From Gallionellaceae bacterium (lineage in GTDB: Bacteria > Pseudomonadota > Gammaproteobacteria > Burkholderiales > Thiobacillaceae): a stretch of 64,000 nt of DNA. The notes beneath the pieces are model-generated. The model was not told where the DNA came from and did no database searches. It saw only the letters and a list, made by a program, of their open reading frames with translations. The stretch lies in NCBI GenBank assembly GCA_028714875.1, contig JAQTLN010000010.1:1-64000 (forward strand), given 5' to 3'. Numbering within the stretch: the first letter of the stretch is position 1; the number at the start of each line of letters is the position of its first letter. Position numbers and translations under genes: made by a program. This document shows positions 52,959 to 62,247 of this stretch, piece after piece.

Positions 52959-55826
52959 TCAAGTCGGCGCGATGCGCGCGCGCAGGAAGTTTTCGAATTC
53001 CGTCGCTGGTAGCGGCCGGCTGTAGAAATAGCCTTGCGCCTGATCGCAGCCTTCGTGTTTCAGGAATTCACGCTGGGCATCGCTTTCCACACCCTCGGCG
53101 ATGACGCTGAAACCGAGGTTGTGGCCCAGGGAGATGACCGCGCGCGTGATGGCGGCATCGTCGTGGTCGCCTGGCAGGTCGCGCACGAAGCTTTGGTCGA
53201 TCTTGAGTTTGTTCACGCGCAGGTACTTCAGGTAGGAGAGCGAGGAATAGCCGGTACCGAAGTCGTCGATGGCGACCTTCACGCCCAGTTCCGACAGCTT
53301 TTCCACCACGGTCATGGCCTGTTCCGCGTTGCGCAACAAGAAGCTTTCGGTGATTTCCAACTCCAGACGTTCGGCCGGCCAGCCGGTTTCTTCCAGCACG
53401 GTTCGCACGATGGTGAAGAAGTCGCCGCGCTCGATCTGCGGGCCGGCCACGTTGACGGAAACGGAACCCGCGCCCAGGCCGCGTGCCTCCCATTCGACCG
53501 CATGGCGGCAGGACTGGCGCAGCACCCATTCGCCCAGCGGCAGAATCAGTCCGGTCTCCTCGGCGATGGGGATGAAGTCGTTGGGCGGTACCAGCCCCCG
53601 TTCCGGAGAGCGCCAGCGCACCAGGGCCTCGGCCCCGAACAGCGCGCCCGTGGCGAGATCGAATTGCGGCTGGAACCAGACTTCCAGTTCTTCGTTATCC
53701 AAGGCGCGGCGCAGGCCCTGTTCGATGACCAGGCGTTGCTGCGCGGCGCGCGTCATGTCGGCATGGTGGAAACGGCTGGTGTTGCGGCCGGCCTGCTTGC
53801 TGGCGTACATCGCCATGTCGGCCGCTTGCAGCAGGCTGGTGGTATCGCCGCCATCGTCGGGGAAGAGGGCGATGCCGACACTGGCGGTGACCAGCGCGCT
53901 ATGGCCATCGAGATCGACTGGCTCGGACACCGCCTGAATGATTTTTTCCGCGATCAGGCTGGGGTTGCCGACTGCCTCGACGATCACCGCGAACTCATCG
54001 CCACCCATGCGCGCCACCGTGTCCTCGCGCCGCAGCAGACGACGCAGACGCTCGGCGATGATCTGCAACAAAAGGTCGCCGGCGGGATGGCCGAGGCTGT
54101 CGTTGACGGTCTTGAATCCATCCAGATCGAGCACCATGACCGCAAGCCTTTCCTTGTGCCGCTCGGCGTGGTCGAGGGCATGGTTGAGTTGGGCATGCAG
54201 AAGGATGCGATTGGGCAGGTCGGTGAGTGGGTCGTAATGCGCCAAGCGCTCCAGTTCCGCCTCGGAACGCTTGATGTGGCTGATGTCGGAAAACACGCCG
54301 ACATAGCTTTGCACCGCGCCATTCGTATCGCGCACCGCGCTGATGGTGAGCCATTCGGGATACACCTCGCCGTTCTTGCGCCGGTCCCAGAGTTCACCCT
54401 GCCAGTGGCCGGTGGCGAGTAGCTCCGCCCACATCGCCTGATAGAACTCGTCGGGGTGGCGGCCGGACTTGAGGAAGCTGGGATTACGGCCAAGCGCTTC
54501 GGCTTCCGAATAGCCCGTCACTGACGTGAAGGCCGGGTTCACCGAAAGAATATTGCCGCCGAGGTCGGTCAGCATGACGCCCTCGGCGGTGCTCTCGAAC
54601 ATGGCCACCACCTGGCGCACATAAGCCTCGTGGGCGCGACGGCTGGAAAGATCGCTGACCAGGGCGAAGGCGCCGGCCTGCGCCCCGGTTTCGTCGGAAA
54701 TCGGCGAGGCGCTGAACTGGCAGGGCGCCAAGCCGCCATCCAGCCGGGTCAGATCGACTTCGTAGACGGATTGTTCGCCGCGCTCTCGCATCACCCCTTG
54801 ATCCAACAGGATTGCGCGGTTGGCGGCATCGACGAAGTCATAGATGGAACGGCCGACAAAGTCCTCCGGCCGGCCCCCCAACAGCTTCGCGAAGGCGGGG
54901 TTGACCTGTGCCACCACATCGTCGAGGTCGGTCATCAGAAAGCCCTCCTGGGTGGTGTCCAGGATGCGCCGGATGCGCTGCTCGCTGATGCGCAGGCGGC
55001 TGGCCAGATCGCGCTGCCGCCAGGCCATGGTCGCGACCAGCACCAGACCGATCAGCAGCGCGGTGAGGATGCCGATCCAGATCGCCAGGAACCCCGCGGA
55101 AAGCCCGGAATCGGCGATGTCCGGACGGCCGTCGCTGATGAAATAGGCGGCCGCCATCGCCGTGTAATGCATGCCGGAAACGGCGCCGCCCATCACCAGG
55201 GCGCTCAACAGGGCCAGCCAGCGCGGTGGTACATGGCCATACAGGCCGAAGCGGATCCACAGCGCCAGAAAGGCCAGCAACACGGCTACCACCAGGGAGA
55301 AGGCGAACAGCGCCGGGTCGTAGCGCACCAGGCCATCCAGGCGATAGGCCGCCATGCCGGTGTAATGCATGGTGCCGATGCCCATCCCCAACAGCACACT
55401 GCCGACCAGCAGGGCGCGCCGGGACAGGCTGCGGCGGCTGATCACGCGCAGCGCCACCGCGCTGGCGAGGATGCCGGGCAAAATGGAAATCAGGGTGATG
55501 TCGGGGTCGTAGCTGACGCGGCAGGGCAGATGGAAGGCGAGCATGCCGATGAAGTGCATGGCCCAGGTGCCGCCGCCCATCGCCATGGCGCCGATGCCGG
55601 TCCACCATGCCGCTTGCGCGCGCGAGGGACTGGAGGCGATGCGTGTGGCGACATCGAGCGCGGCATAGGCGGCAAACGACGCGATCAGGATCGATAGCAG
55701 CACCAACCACGGATCGTAGATGCCGGCGTAAAGCAGGCTGGTATCCGGCGGGCTGCTGACGAATTGCAGATAGGGCGTGAGTTGCGCGGACAAGGATGCG
55801 CCTGCGGCGGCGGGTGGGGCCGCCAT
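52959..55826 (-). CDS. MHYT-PAS-PAS-GGDEF-EAL cyclic-di-GMP enzyme
   Basis: A 955-residue membrane signalling protein. The N-terminal MHYT sensor (about 30-270) shows three repeats (WAMHFIGMLAF, GTMHYTGMAAY, SGMHYTAMAAA), thought to bind copper and sense O2, CO or NO. Two PAS domains follow (about 285-395 and 405-520). GGDEF is intact (RMGGDEFAV), and EAL is intact (FGAEALVRW, ELEITES, AIDDFGTGYSS, KIDQSF, IAEGVES). It could therefore both make and degrade c-di-GMP. The 3' end is part of the duplicated repeat unit. Confidence 0.92.
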   Translation of the reverse strand: MAAPPAAAGASLSAQLTPYLQFVSSPPDTSLLYAGIYDPWLVLLSILIASFAAYAALDVATRIASSPSRAQAAWWTGIGAMAMGGGTWAMHFIGMLAFHLPCRVSYDPDITLISILPGILASAVALRVISRRSLSRRALLVGSVLLGMGIGTMHYTGMAAYRLDGLVRYDPALFAFSLVVAVLLAFLALWIRFGLYGHVPPRWLALLSALVMGGAVSGMHYTAMAAAYFISDGRPDIADSGLSAGFLAIWIGILTALLIGLVLVATMAWRQRDLASRLRISEQRIRRILDTTQEGFLMTDLDDVVAQVNPAFAKLLGGRPEDFVGRSIYDFVDAANRAILLDQGVMRERGEQSVYEVDLTRLDGGLAPCQFSASPISDETGAQAGAFALVSDLSSRRAHEAYVRQVVAMFESTAEGVMLTDLGGNILSVNPAFTSVTGYSEAEALGRNPSFLKSGRHPDEFYQAMWAELLATGHWQGELWDRRKNGEVYPEWLTISAVRDTNGAVQSYVGVFSDISHIKRSEAELERLAHYDPLTDLPNRILLHAQLNHALDHAERHKERLAVMVLDLDGFKTVNDSLGHPAGDLLLQIIAERLRRLLRREDTVARMGGDEFAVIVEAVGNPSLIAEKIIQAVSEPVDLDGHSALVTASVGIALFPDDGGDTTSLLQAADMAMYASKQAGRNTSRFHHADMTRAAQQRLVIEQGLRRALDNEELEVWFQPQFDLATGALFGAEALVRWRSPERGLVPPNDFIPIAEETGLILPLGEWVLRQSCRHAVEWEARGLGAGSVSVNVAGPQIERGDFFTIVRTVLEETGWPAERLELEITESFLLRNAEQAMTVVEKLSELGVKVAIDDFGTGYSSLSYLKYLRVNKLKIDQSFVRDLPGDHDDAAITRAVISLGHNLGFSVIAEGVESDAQREFLKHEGCDQAQGYFYSRPLPATEFENFLRARIAPT

Positions 55827-55846
55827 GTTAACGCGATGCGCTCAGG

Positions 55847-57142
55847 TTATTGCAAGGGCAACAACACGGTGACCTTGAGGCCGCCACCGGGGGCGTCATC
55901 CAGGGTGATCTTGCCGCCATGCAGATCCACCACCTGCTTGACGATGGCCAGGCCGAGGCCGCTGCCGGGAATGTCGGCGCCGGCCAGACGTTGAAAACGC
56001 TCGAACACCCGCCCGCGCTCGGCGGCGGGGATGCCGGGGCCATTGTCGCTGACGCTGAGCCGCGCCATGCCGTCCTGTTCGCGCAGTTCCACATCGACGC
56101 GGCCGCCATTGGGGGTGTAACGCACCGCGTTGTCGAGCAGGTTGCCCAGCATCATGCGCAGGCTCTCGATCTGGCCGGTGAGGGTGATGGCGGCGCATTC
56201 GCCGACACCGAGGTCGATGTCGCGCGCTTCGGCCTGAGTTGAAAAATCCGCCACGGTTTGTTTCGCCAGGGCATCCAGCGCCAGCGGCGCGAACACGGCC
56301 TGGCGCGCGGCCGGCTCCAGGCGCGCCATGCCCAGCAACTGATCGACCAGATGCGCGGCCCGATCCACGCCGCTGCACAGTTGCGTCAGGGCCGCATCGC
56401 GTTCCGCCTCGTTGCTCGCGCGGCGCGCGATCTGGGCTTGCAGTTTGACGGCGGTGAGCGGCGTGCGCAGTTCGTGCGCGGCATCGGCGGTGAAGCGGCG
56501 TTGTGAAACCAGGGCCTGATCCAGGCGCACCAGCAAATCGTTCAGCGTCTCCACCAGCGGCGCCACTTCATCCGGCAGGCTGCGGCTGTCAAGCGCGTGC
56601 AGGCTCTGCACGCCGCGCCGGCCGATCTCGCCGCGCACCTGCTCCAGTGGTGCCAGTGCGCGCGTCACCGCCGCATGTATCAACAGGCCCAGCACCACCA
56701 CCAGCACTACCAGGGGAATGAGCAGCCAGGGCGCGATGGAGGCGAAACGGCGGGCCCGGCTGGCGGCGGTGGTCGCCACCTGGATGGTCAGCCCGCCCTC
56801 CTTGAGCGAAAAAACACGCCATTCCGCGTTTTCCCATTTAAGGATGTGCAAGCCCGACTCCTGGCGTGGCGGCCCGACATCGTCGAGCGAGGAGAAGAAC
56901 AGGCTGCCGTCCGCCGCCCAGATCTGGCTGACGAACTGTCCCCGATCGTTGCGCACCTCCTCGTCGTTGTCGTATTGCACGCCGTGGCGCACCACGGAGT
57001 AGGCGATCTGTTCCAGGCCATAGTCGCGGATGCGGTTGAACCCATCCCAGGCCAGCAGGTAGGTGATGACGCTGACCAGGAGGCCAGTCAGCAGCAGCGC
57101 GCTGATCTGCCAGAGCAGGAGGCGGCCGCGTATCGAACTCAT
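55847..57142 (-). CDS. QseC/PmrB-like sensor histidine kinase
   Basis: A 431-residue kinase with two membrane segments (about 10-30 and 135-158), a periplasmic loop of about 100 residues, a HAMP-like linker, the H-box AAHELRTPLTAVKLQ (His about 237), N-box LGNLLDNAVRYTPNGG and G-boxes DNGPGIP and GSGLGLAIVKQ. It overlaps the response regulator stop by four bases. The periplasmic loop is rich in Asp and Glu near DNDEEVRND, which could bind cations. The stimulus is unknown. Confidence 0.9.
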   Translation of the reverse strand: MSSIRGRLLLWQISALLLTGLLVSVITYLLAWDGFNRIRDYGLEQIAYSVVRHGVQYDNDEEVRNDRGQFVSQIWAADGSLFFSSLDDVGPPRQESGLHILKWENAEWRVFSLKEGGLTIQVATTAASRARRFASIAPWLLIPLVVLVVVLGLLIHAAVTRALAPLEQVRGEIGRRGVQSLHALDSRSLPDEVAPLVETLNDLLVRLDQALVSQRRFTADAAHELRTPLTAVKLQAQIARRASNEAERDAALTQLCSGVDRAAHLVDQLLGMARLEPAARQAVFAPLALDALAKQTVADFSTQAEARDIDLGVGECAAITLTGQIESLRMMLGNLLDNAVRYTPNGGRVDVELREQDGMARLSVSDNGPGIPAAERGRVFERFQRLAGADIPGSGLGLAIVKQVVDLHGGKITLDDAPGGGLKVTVLLPLQ

Positions 57143-57816
57143 GCGGGGGACTCGGGCGCCGGTTCCACCAGCTTGTAGCCGACCCCGCGCACATTGCGTA
57201 TCCAGGCGGTGCCCAGTTTGCGGCGCAGATTATGGAGGTGCACTTCGACCGCATTGCTGGCGACTTCTTCGTCCCAGCCATAGAGGCGGTCTTCCAGTTG
57301 TTCGCGCGAGAACACCGTGCCCGGCTTCTCCATCAGCGCCGCCAGCAGGGAGAATTCGCGCTGCGACAGCGGCAACGGCTTGCCGTCCAGCGTGGCTTCG
57401 CGGCTGAGCGGGTTCACGCACAGCGCGCCCAGGCGCATTTCCGGCTGCTTGCGACCCAGGTGGCGACGTTGCAGGGCATGAACTCGGGCGACGAGTTCAT
57501 CCAGGTCGAAAGGTTTGGTGAGGTAATCGTCGGCGCCCAGATTGAGGCCGGAGATGCGATCCGCCACGGTGTCGCGCGCGGTGACGACCAGCACCGGAAG
57601 ATCGAGGCTGCCGCGGCGCAGTTCCTTGAGCAGCGCCACGCCATCGATCAGCGGCAGGCCGAGGTCGAGCAGCAACAGTCCATAGCCGCCACTATCCAGC
57701 GCCGCGCGCGCGGCGCGTCCATCGCGTACCCAATCCACGACAAAACCGGCGAGCTTGAGCCCGCGCACCATGCTCGCGCCGATCATGGGGTCGTCTTCGG
57801 CCAGAAGGAGTTTCAT
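57139..57816 (-). CDS. OmpR-family response regulator (QseB/PmrA-like)
   Basis: From the ATG at 57816 the product has 225 residues. Receiver residues are present: EDD near 8, the phospho-acceptor Asp in LLLLDLGLPLIDG, T in VVTARDT and K in LTKPFDLDEL. The C-terminal winged helix ends RNVRGVGYKLVEP. The gene precedes and overlaps its kinase gene. The longer frame to 57858 is not supported. Confidence 0.92.
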   Translation of the reverse strand: MKLLLAEDDPMIGASMVRGLKLAGFVVDWVRDGRAARAALDSGGYGLLLLDLGLPLIDGVALLKELRRGSLDLPVLVVTARDTVADRISGLNLGADDYLTKPFDLDELVARVHALQRRHLGRKQPEMRLGALCVNPLSREATLDGKPLPLSQREFSLLAALMEKPGTVFSREQLEDRLYGWDEEVASNAVEVHLHNLRRKLGTAWIRNVRGVGYKLVEPAPESPA

Positions 57817-57856
57817 GGGGGCATTATCCGAGTCGCGTTGGGCAAACGATAGACGC

Positions 57857-57884
57857 AAAAAAGCGGGGCGAACCCCGCTTTTTT
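57857..57884. terminator. Bidirectional terminator between the small exported protein and the response regulator
   Basis: AAAAAAGCGGGG-cgaa-CCCCGCTTTTTT. T-runs on both sides let it stop the Lys/Ala-rich gene transcript on the minus strand. Confidence 0.88.
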
Positions 57885-57903
57885 GTCCAGCCTGAAGCGC
57901 CGA

Positions 57904-58140
57904 TTACTTGGCGGCGTCAGCTTTCTTGTCTTCTTTCTTGGCCTTGGCTTTCTTGGCGGGCTTGGCGGCGTCAGCCTTCATGTCGGCGGCGGGAGCGGCC
58001 TTCATGTCAGCGGCGGGAGCGGCCTTGGCTTCGGCTTTGGCTTCAACCTTGGCGGCGGGCTTGGCGGCGTCGGCAGCTTGGGCGGCGCCGAAAGCGAACA
58101 TGGAAGCGGCGGCGAAGAGGGCGATCAGGGTCTTGTTCAT
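57904..58140 (-). CDS. Small exported Lys/Ala-rich protein
   Basis: From the ATG at 58140 the product is 78 residues with a clear signal peptide (KTLIALFAAASMFAFGAAQA). The mature part is built from Ala, Lys, Asp and Glu with internal repeats (AAPAADMKA twice) and ends in KKAKAKKEDKKADAAK. It is soluble and intrinsically disordered, with a basic end. It has its own terminator and a PmrA-like site 72 bases upstream. Similar short proteins occur in Betaproteobacteria without known role. Confidence 0.72.
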   Translation of the reverse strand: MNKTLIALFAAASMFAFGAAQAADAAKPAAKVEAKAEAKAAPAADMKAAPAADMKADAAKPAKKAKAKKEDKKADAAK

Positions 58141-58211
58141 TGGAAATCTCCTAGGTGGGTGGGTTGCGCCAGGCAGCAGCGCTTGGCTGGTGCGCATTCT
58201 CCAAAACAAGA

Positions 58212-58228
58212 CTTAACGAACACTTAAG
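58212..58228 (-). promoter_or_regulatory. PmrA/QseB-like direct-repeat site between the small exported protein and a two-component system
   Basis: CTTAAC (58212-58217), five bases, CTTAAG (58223-58228), then AAA. It lies 72 bases upstream of the Lys/Ala-rich gene and within the divergent region before the next response regulator. On the minus strand GAGAAT follows ten bases after TTAAG as a possible -10. Confidence 0.55.
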
Positions 58229-58268
58229 AAAGTAGGGTTTTTTGATTTTTCGACCCCGGAAATAGAAA

Positions 58269-58289
58269 CCCCCCGGACGAACCGGGGGG
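58269..58289. repeat. GC-rich hairpin before the second response regulator
   Basis: CCCCCCGG-acgaa-CCGGGGGG, a perfect 8-base stem in the divergent region. There is no T-run. It could shape the leader of the response regulator message. Confidence 0.6.
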
Positions 58290-58394
58290 CGGTGCCCATC
58301 ACCGAAGCAATGGGCGGGGGGAGGACAGGACCGGCGTGGGCGGCTTGTCGGGTTGCGGTATCCTAGCCGCGCCGACTTACAGCCTCCTTACACC

Positions 58395-59057
58395 GTGCGC
58401 GTACTCATCGTCGAAGACGATCCTCTCCTGCAAGACAGTCTCACCCGCGCCATGCGCGCGGCGGGTTATGCCAGCGACCAGGCCGGGGATGGCGAGATGG
58501 CTCTGAGTCTGTTGCGTGACGGTGGTTTCGATCTGGTCATCCTCGACCTTGGCCTGCCGAAGATGGATGGTTTGCAGGTGCTGCGCGAGATGCGCGGGGC
58601 CGGTTGCCTCGCGGCGGTGCTGATTCTGACCGCGCGTGATGGCGTCGAAGACCGGGTGAAAGGGCTTGATCTGGGCGCCGACGACTACCTCACCAAGCCG
58701 TTCTCGGTGGCGGAGCTGGAGGCGCGGGCGCGCGCGCTGTTGCGCCGCGGCCAGGGCGGTACGCCGCAGCTGAGCTGCGGCACCCTGGCCTACGACTCGG
58801 TGGGCCGCCGCGCCACGCTGGACAATGAACCGCTGGAGTTGTCGTTGCGTGAACTGTCGGTGCTGGAAACCCTGCTGTTCCGCCAGGGCAAGGTGGTGAG
58901 CAAGGAGCAACTCATCGAAAGCCTGTGCGGCTATAGCGAGGAAGTCAGCGGCAACGCCATCGAGGTCTACGTGCATCGCCTGCGCAAGAAGCTGGAACCG
59001 GCCGGCGTCAGCATCCGCACCATGCGTGGCCTGGGTTATCTATTGGGCGAGCAATAG
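58395..59057 (+). CDS. OmpR-family response regulator (second system)
   Basis: Starting at the GTG at 58395 (VRVLIVEDDPLLQDS) the product is 220 residues. Receiver residues EDD, the Asp in VILDLGLPKMDG, T in LILTARD and K in LTKPFSVAEL are intact. The winged helix ends TMRGLGYLLGEQ. It belongs to the QseB/PmrA/TctD group. The kinase gene follows 9 bases later. It is divergent from the small exported protein, with a candidate autoregulatory box in between. Confidence 0.9.
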   Translation: MRVLIVEDDPLLQDSLTRAMRAAGYASDQAGDGEMALSLLRDGGFDLVILDLGLPKMDGLQVLREMRGAGCLAAVLILTARDGVEDRVKGLDLGADDYLTKPFSVAELEARARALLRRGQGGTPQLSCGTLAYDSVGRRATLDNEPLELSLRELSVLETLLFRQGKVVSKEQLIESLCGYSEEVSGNAIEVYVHRLRKKLEPAGVSIRTMRGLGYLLGEQ

Positions 59058-59066
59058 TTTTTCAGC

Positions 59067-60443
59067 ATGGAAGAGGACGACATTCCCTCGCTACGTCACC
59101 GTCTGGTGAACTGGCTGTTTACACCGCTGTACCTGTGGTTGCTGTTTTCCACGGTCACCGGCTATCTGGCGGCGGTGAACCTGGCCAACCGGCCTTACGA
59201 CCTGGTCTTGCAGGAACGCGCCAAGCTGCTCGCCAGCCGCTACAACCATGTGCAGGGCACCACGGAATTCGAACTGGCCCAGCTGTTTCCCGAAGCGGAG
59301 GGCGAATTCCTGTTCGCGCTCTATGACAGCCAGGGGCATCGCCTGGCCAGCAACGGCCACCTGCCGGTGCCGCACCCCGCCGATTTCCGCATCACGACGG
59401 CGGCGCTACGCAATGCCCAGATCGCGGATCGCAAGCTGCGTCTGCTTACCATGCGCACGCCCGGTCCCGATGGCGATCTCATGCTGGTGCAGGCGGCCGA
59501 GCCGGTGCAAGCGCGTCTGGCGCTGGGGCGCAGCATCCTGGGCAACATCGTGATCCCCCAGTTCATCTTCATCCTGATCGCCGGTGTGGCGGTCTGGATC
59601 GGCCTTAAGAAAGGCCTCAAGCCGCTGGAGCGCCTGCGCCGGCAAGTGGCCAACCGCCCGCGCGACGACCTTCGCCCGCTCGACGAAACCCTGGCGCCCA
59701 ACGAAGTGCGTCCGCTGATCCGCGAAGTGAACGCATTGATCGAACGCCTGAAATTCCTCATGGAAGGGCAGCGCCGCTTCGTCGCCGACGCCGCGCACCA
59801 ACTGCGCACCCCGTTCGCCGGCCTGCGCGCGCAGGCGGAACTGGCGCGCCGCGAAGAGGCTTCGGCGCCGGTGAAAGAGGCCCTGGAACGCATTTGCGTC
59901 GGCGCGCAGCGCTGTAGCCGTCTGGTCACGCAACTGCTGACTCTGGCGCGCAACGAGCCGGAAGCACGCCTGCAAGCCCCCATGCTGCTGCTCGATCTCG
60001 CCCGCGTCGCCCAGGAAGCCGCCAGCCATTGGGCGCCGGAGGCCCTGAGCCGCGACATCGACCTCGGCTTCGAGGCGGAAGGCCGGCAACTACCGCTGAA
60101 AGGTGACGAGGCCGGCTTGCGCGACCTGATCGACAATCTGATCGACAACGCCATCCACTACACCCCGGCCGGCGGCCATGTCACCGTGCGCGTGGGTTAT
60201 GACCAGGGTGCCTGGCTCAAGGTGGAAGACGATGGTTCGGGCATTCCGCCGGAACAACGCAGCCAGGTGTTCGAGCGTTTCCACCGCATCCCCGGTAGCG
60301 GCCAACCCGGCAGCGGCCTCGGGCTGGCCATCGTGCGTGAAGTGGTGGCGCGGCACGGCGCCGATCTGGAACTGAGCGACGCCAGCGGCGGCAACGGCGC
60401 CCTGTTCACGGTGCGCTTCCCGCATCACGGCAGCGGGCGGTAG
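59067..60443 (+). CDS. Sensor histidine kinase (second system, TctE/QseC-like)
   Basis: A 458-residue kinase. Membrane segments are at about 15-37 and 165-185, and between them is a periplasmic domain of TctE/2CSK-N type with FELAQLFPEAEGEFLFALYD (position about 65-85). The H-box is DAAHQLRTPFAGLRAQ (His about 247), the N-box LIDNLIDNAIHYTPAGG, and the G-boxes DDGSGIPPEQRS and GSGLGLAIV. The TctE-type sensor often detects organic acids, which would fit the acetate genes nearby; that is inference. Confidence 0.88.
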   Translation: MEEDDIPSLRHRLVNWLFTPLYLWLLFSTVTGYLAAVNLANRPYDLVLQERAKLLASRYNHVQGTTEFELAQLFPEAEGEFLFALYDSQGHRLASNGHLPVPHPADFRITTAALRNAQIADRKLRLLTMRTPGPDGDLMLVQAAEPVQARLALGRSILGNIVIPQFIFILIAGVAVWIGLKKGLKPLERLRRQVANRPRDDLRPLDETLAPNEVRPLIREVNALIERLKFLMEGQRRFVADAAHQLRTPFAGLRAQAELARREEASAPVKEALERICVGAQRCSRLVTQLLTLARNEPEARLQAPMLLLDLARVAQEAASHWAPEALSRDIDLGFEAEGRQLPLKGDEAGLRDLIDNLIDNAIHYTPAGGHVTVRVGYDQGAWLKVEDDGSGIPPEQRSQVFERFHRIPGSGQPGSGLGLAIVREVVARHGADLELSDASGGNGALFTVRFPHHGSGR

Positions 60444-60448
60444 GAATC

Positions 60449-60551
60449 TCCCCCCCCCTTTCTTAAAGGGGGGCTGGGGGGGATTTCTCCAAGCGTCGCG
60501 CGACCGCGACCGTTGCCAAATCCCCCTCGGTCCCCCTTTGAAAAAGGGGGA
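60449..60551. repeat. Palindromic repeat family B, copy 5
   Basis: CCCCCCTTTCTTAAAGGGGG and CCCCCTTTGAAAAAGGGGG around a spacer. It follows the histidine kinase stop directly. Confidence 0.85.
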
Positions 60552-60572
60552 AGACACCTCCGCGCAACCAGT

Positions 60573-60669
60573 CCCTCCCTTTCCCAAAGGGGGGTTAGGG
60601 GGGGCTTCGTGCATTACGCGAGCCCGGCCGTTGCCAAATCCCCCTTGATCCCCCTTTGAAAAAGAGGGA
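60573..60669. repeat. Palindromic repeat family B, copy 6
   Basis: CCCTTTCCCAAAGGGGGG and CCCCCTTTGAAAAAGAGGG. It lies 21 bases after copy 5, and both spacers contain GGCCGTTGCCAAATCCCC or a close variant, so they are related copies. Confidence 0.85.
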
Positions 60670-60679
60670 AGACGCCCCG

Positions 60680-62188
60680 TCAGCGCCGCCCGCCCAGTAT
60701 CGAGCCCAGAACGCCACGAATGATGGAGCGGCCGACCTGGCTGCCGATGGCGCGCGCCGCGCTCTTCGCCAGGGTCTCGCCGAGCCCCTGGCGGCGGCTG
60801 CCGCCACCGCCGAACAGATCGCCCAACATGCCGCCGAGGCCGCCGCCCGAACTTTCCGGGGCTGGGGCTTCAGCGCGCGCGCGGGTCGGCAACGGGGTGT
60901 CGGCGGCGGCCTGGGCGGCGCGGCCCTTGAGCAACTCGTAGGCGGATTCGCGATCCACCGCTTTTTCGTAAACACCGGTCACCAGCGAGGTTTCCAGCAA
61001 GCGTTTGCGCGTGGCGCCGTCGATCGGGCCGATCTGGCCACCGGGCGGCACGATGAGGACGCGTTCGACCACGCCGGGGCGGCCCTTTTCATCGAGACAG
61101 GACACCAGCGCTTCGCCCACACCCAACTCGGTGATGACGCGGGCTTCGTCCAGTTCGGGGTTGTCGCGCATGGTTTCGGCGGCGGCTTTCACCGCTTTCT
61201 GGTCGCGTGGCGAGAAAGCGCGCAGCGCGTGCTGCACCCGGTTGCCGAGTTGCCCCAACACCTTGTCCGGCACGTCGGTGGGGTTCTGAGTGACGAAATA
61301 CACACCCACGCCCTTGGAGCGGATCAGGCGCACCACCTGTTCGATCTTGTCCACCAGCGCGGCGGGCGCGTCGTTGAACAACAGATGTGCCTCGTCGAAG
61401 AAAAACACCAGTTTCGGTTTGTCCAGATCGCCGGCTTCCGGCAAGTGTTCATGGAGTTCCGAGAGCAGCCACAGGAGCAGGGTGGCGTACATCTTGGGCG
61501 CTTGCATCAGCCGGTCGGCGGCGAGGATGTTGATGACGCCTTTGCCGCTTACGGTCTGCATCAGGTCTTCGATGTTCAGCATCGGCTCGCCGAACAGTTG
61601 GTCGCCGCCCTGGCTTTCCAGGGCGAGCAGGCCGCGCTGGATGGCGCCGACGCTGGCGGCGGAGATGTTGCCGTATTCGCTGGTGAAGGTTTTCGCGTTC
61701 TCACCGACGAATTGCAGCATCGCGCGCAGGTCCTTCAAGTCCAGCAGCAACAGTCCGTCGTCGTCCGCCACCTTGAACACCAGTTGCAGCACACCGGTCT
61801 GGGTTTCGTTCAATTCCAGCATGCGCGCCAGCAGCAGCGGCCCCATGTCGGAAATCGTGGCGCGGATCGGGTGTCCGCTCTCGCCGTTCACATCCCAGAA
61901 GGTGACCGGATGCGCCTGGTACTGGAAATCGTCCAGTCCCAGCCGCGCCACCCGTTCTTCCACCTTGCTGTTGCCACCGCCGGCCTGGGAAATTCCCGAG
62001 AGATCGCCCTTGATGTCGGACATGAAGCAGGGCACGCCGATGTTGGAAAACTGCTCCGCCAGGGTTTGCAGCGTCACCGTCTTGCCGGTGCCGGTGGCGC
62101 CGGTGATGAGGCCGTGGCGGCTGGCCATCCCCGGCAGCAGGAAAATCTCGGTGTGGTCGTTCTGGGCGATCAGCAAGGGGGCGGTCAT
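60680..62188 (-). CDS. DUF853 HerA-like ATPase
   Basis: The 502-residue protein begins with the ATPase part: [20 protein letters not shown] (Walker A about 27-35) and SDIKGDLSG. Walker B is [12 protein letters not shown], and [12 protein letters not shown] and [13 protein letters not shown] are further HerA/FtsK landmarks. The C-terminal 80 residues are Ala/Gly-rich and basic ([14 protein letters not shown] and [14 protein letters not shown]), as in other members. Cytoplasmic. It acts perhaps in DNA processing; no nuclease partner is near. Confidence 0.9.
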   Translation of the reverse strand: MTAPLLIAQNDHTEIFLLPGMASRHGLITGATGTGKTVTLQTLAEQFSNIGVPCFMSDIKGDLSGISQAGGGNSKVEERVARLGLDDFQYQAHPVTFWDVNGESGHPIRATISDMGPLLLARMLELNETQTGVLQLVFKVADDDGLLLLDLKDLRAMLQFVGENAKTFTSEYGNISAASVGAIQRGLLALESQGGDQLFGEPMLNIEDLMQTVSGKGVINILAADRLMQAPKMYATLLLWLLSELHEHLPEAGDLDKPKLVFFFDEAHLLFNDAPAALVDKIEQVVRLIRSKGVGVYFVTQNPTDVPDKVLGQLGNRVQHALRAFSPRDQKAVKAAAETMRDNPELDEARVITELGVGEALVSCLDEKGRPGVVERVLIVPPGGQIGPIDGATRKRLLETSLVTGVYEKAVDRESAYELLKGRAAQAAADTPLPTRARAEAPAPESSGGGLGGMLGDLFGGGGSRRQGLGETLAKSAARAIGSQVGRSIIRGVLGSILGGRR

Positions 62189-62247
62189 GGCGCGCTCACG
62201 GGAATGAAAGACGCCGGATTATCCCGGATTCCGCGAGCACGCTTGTT

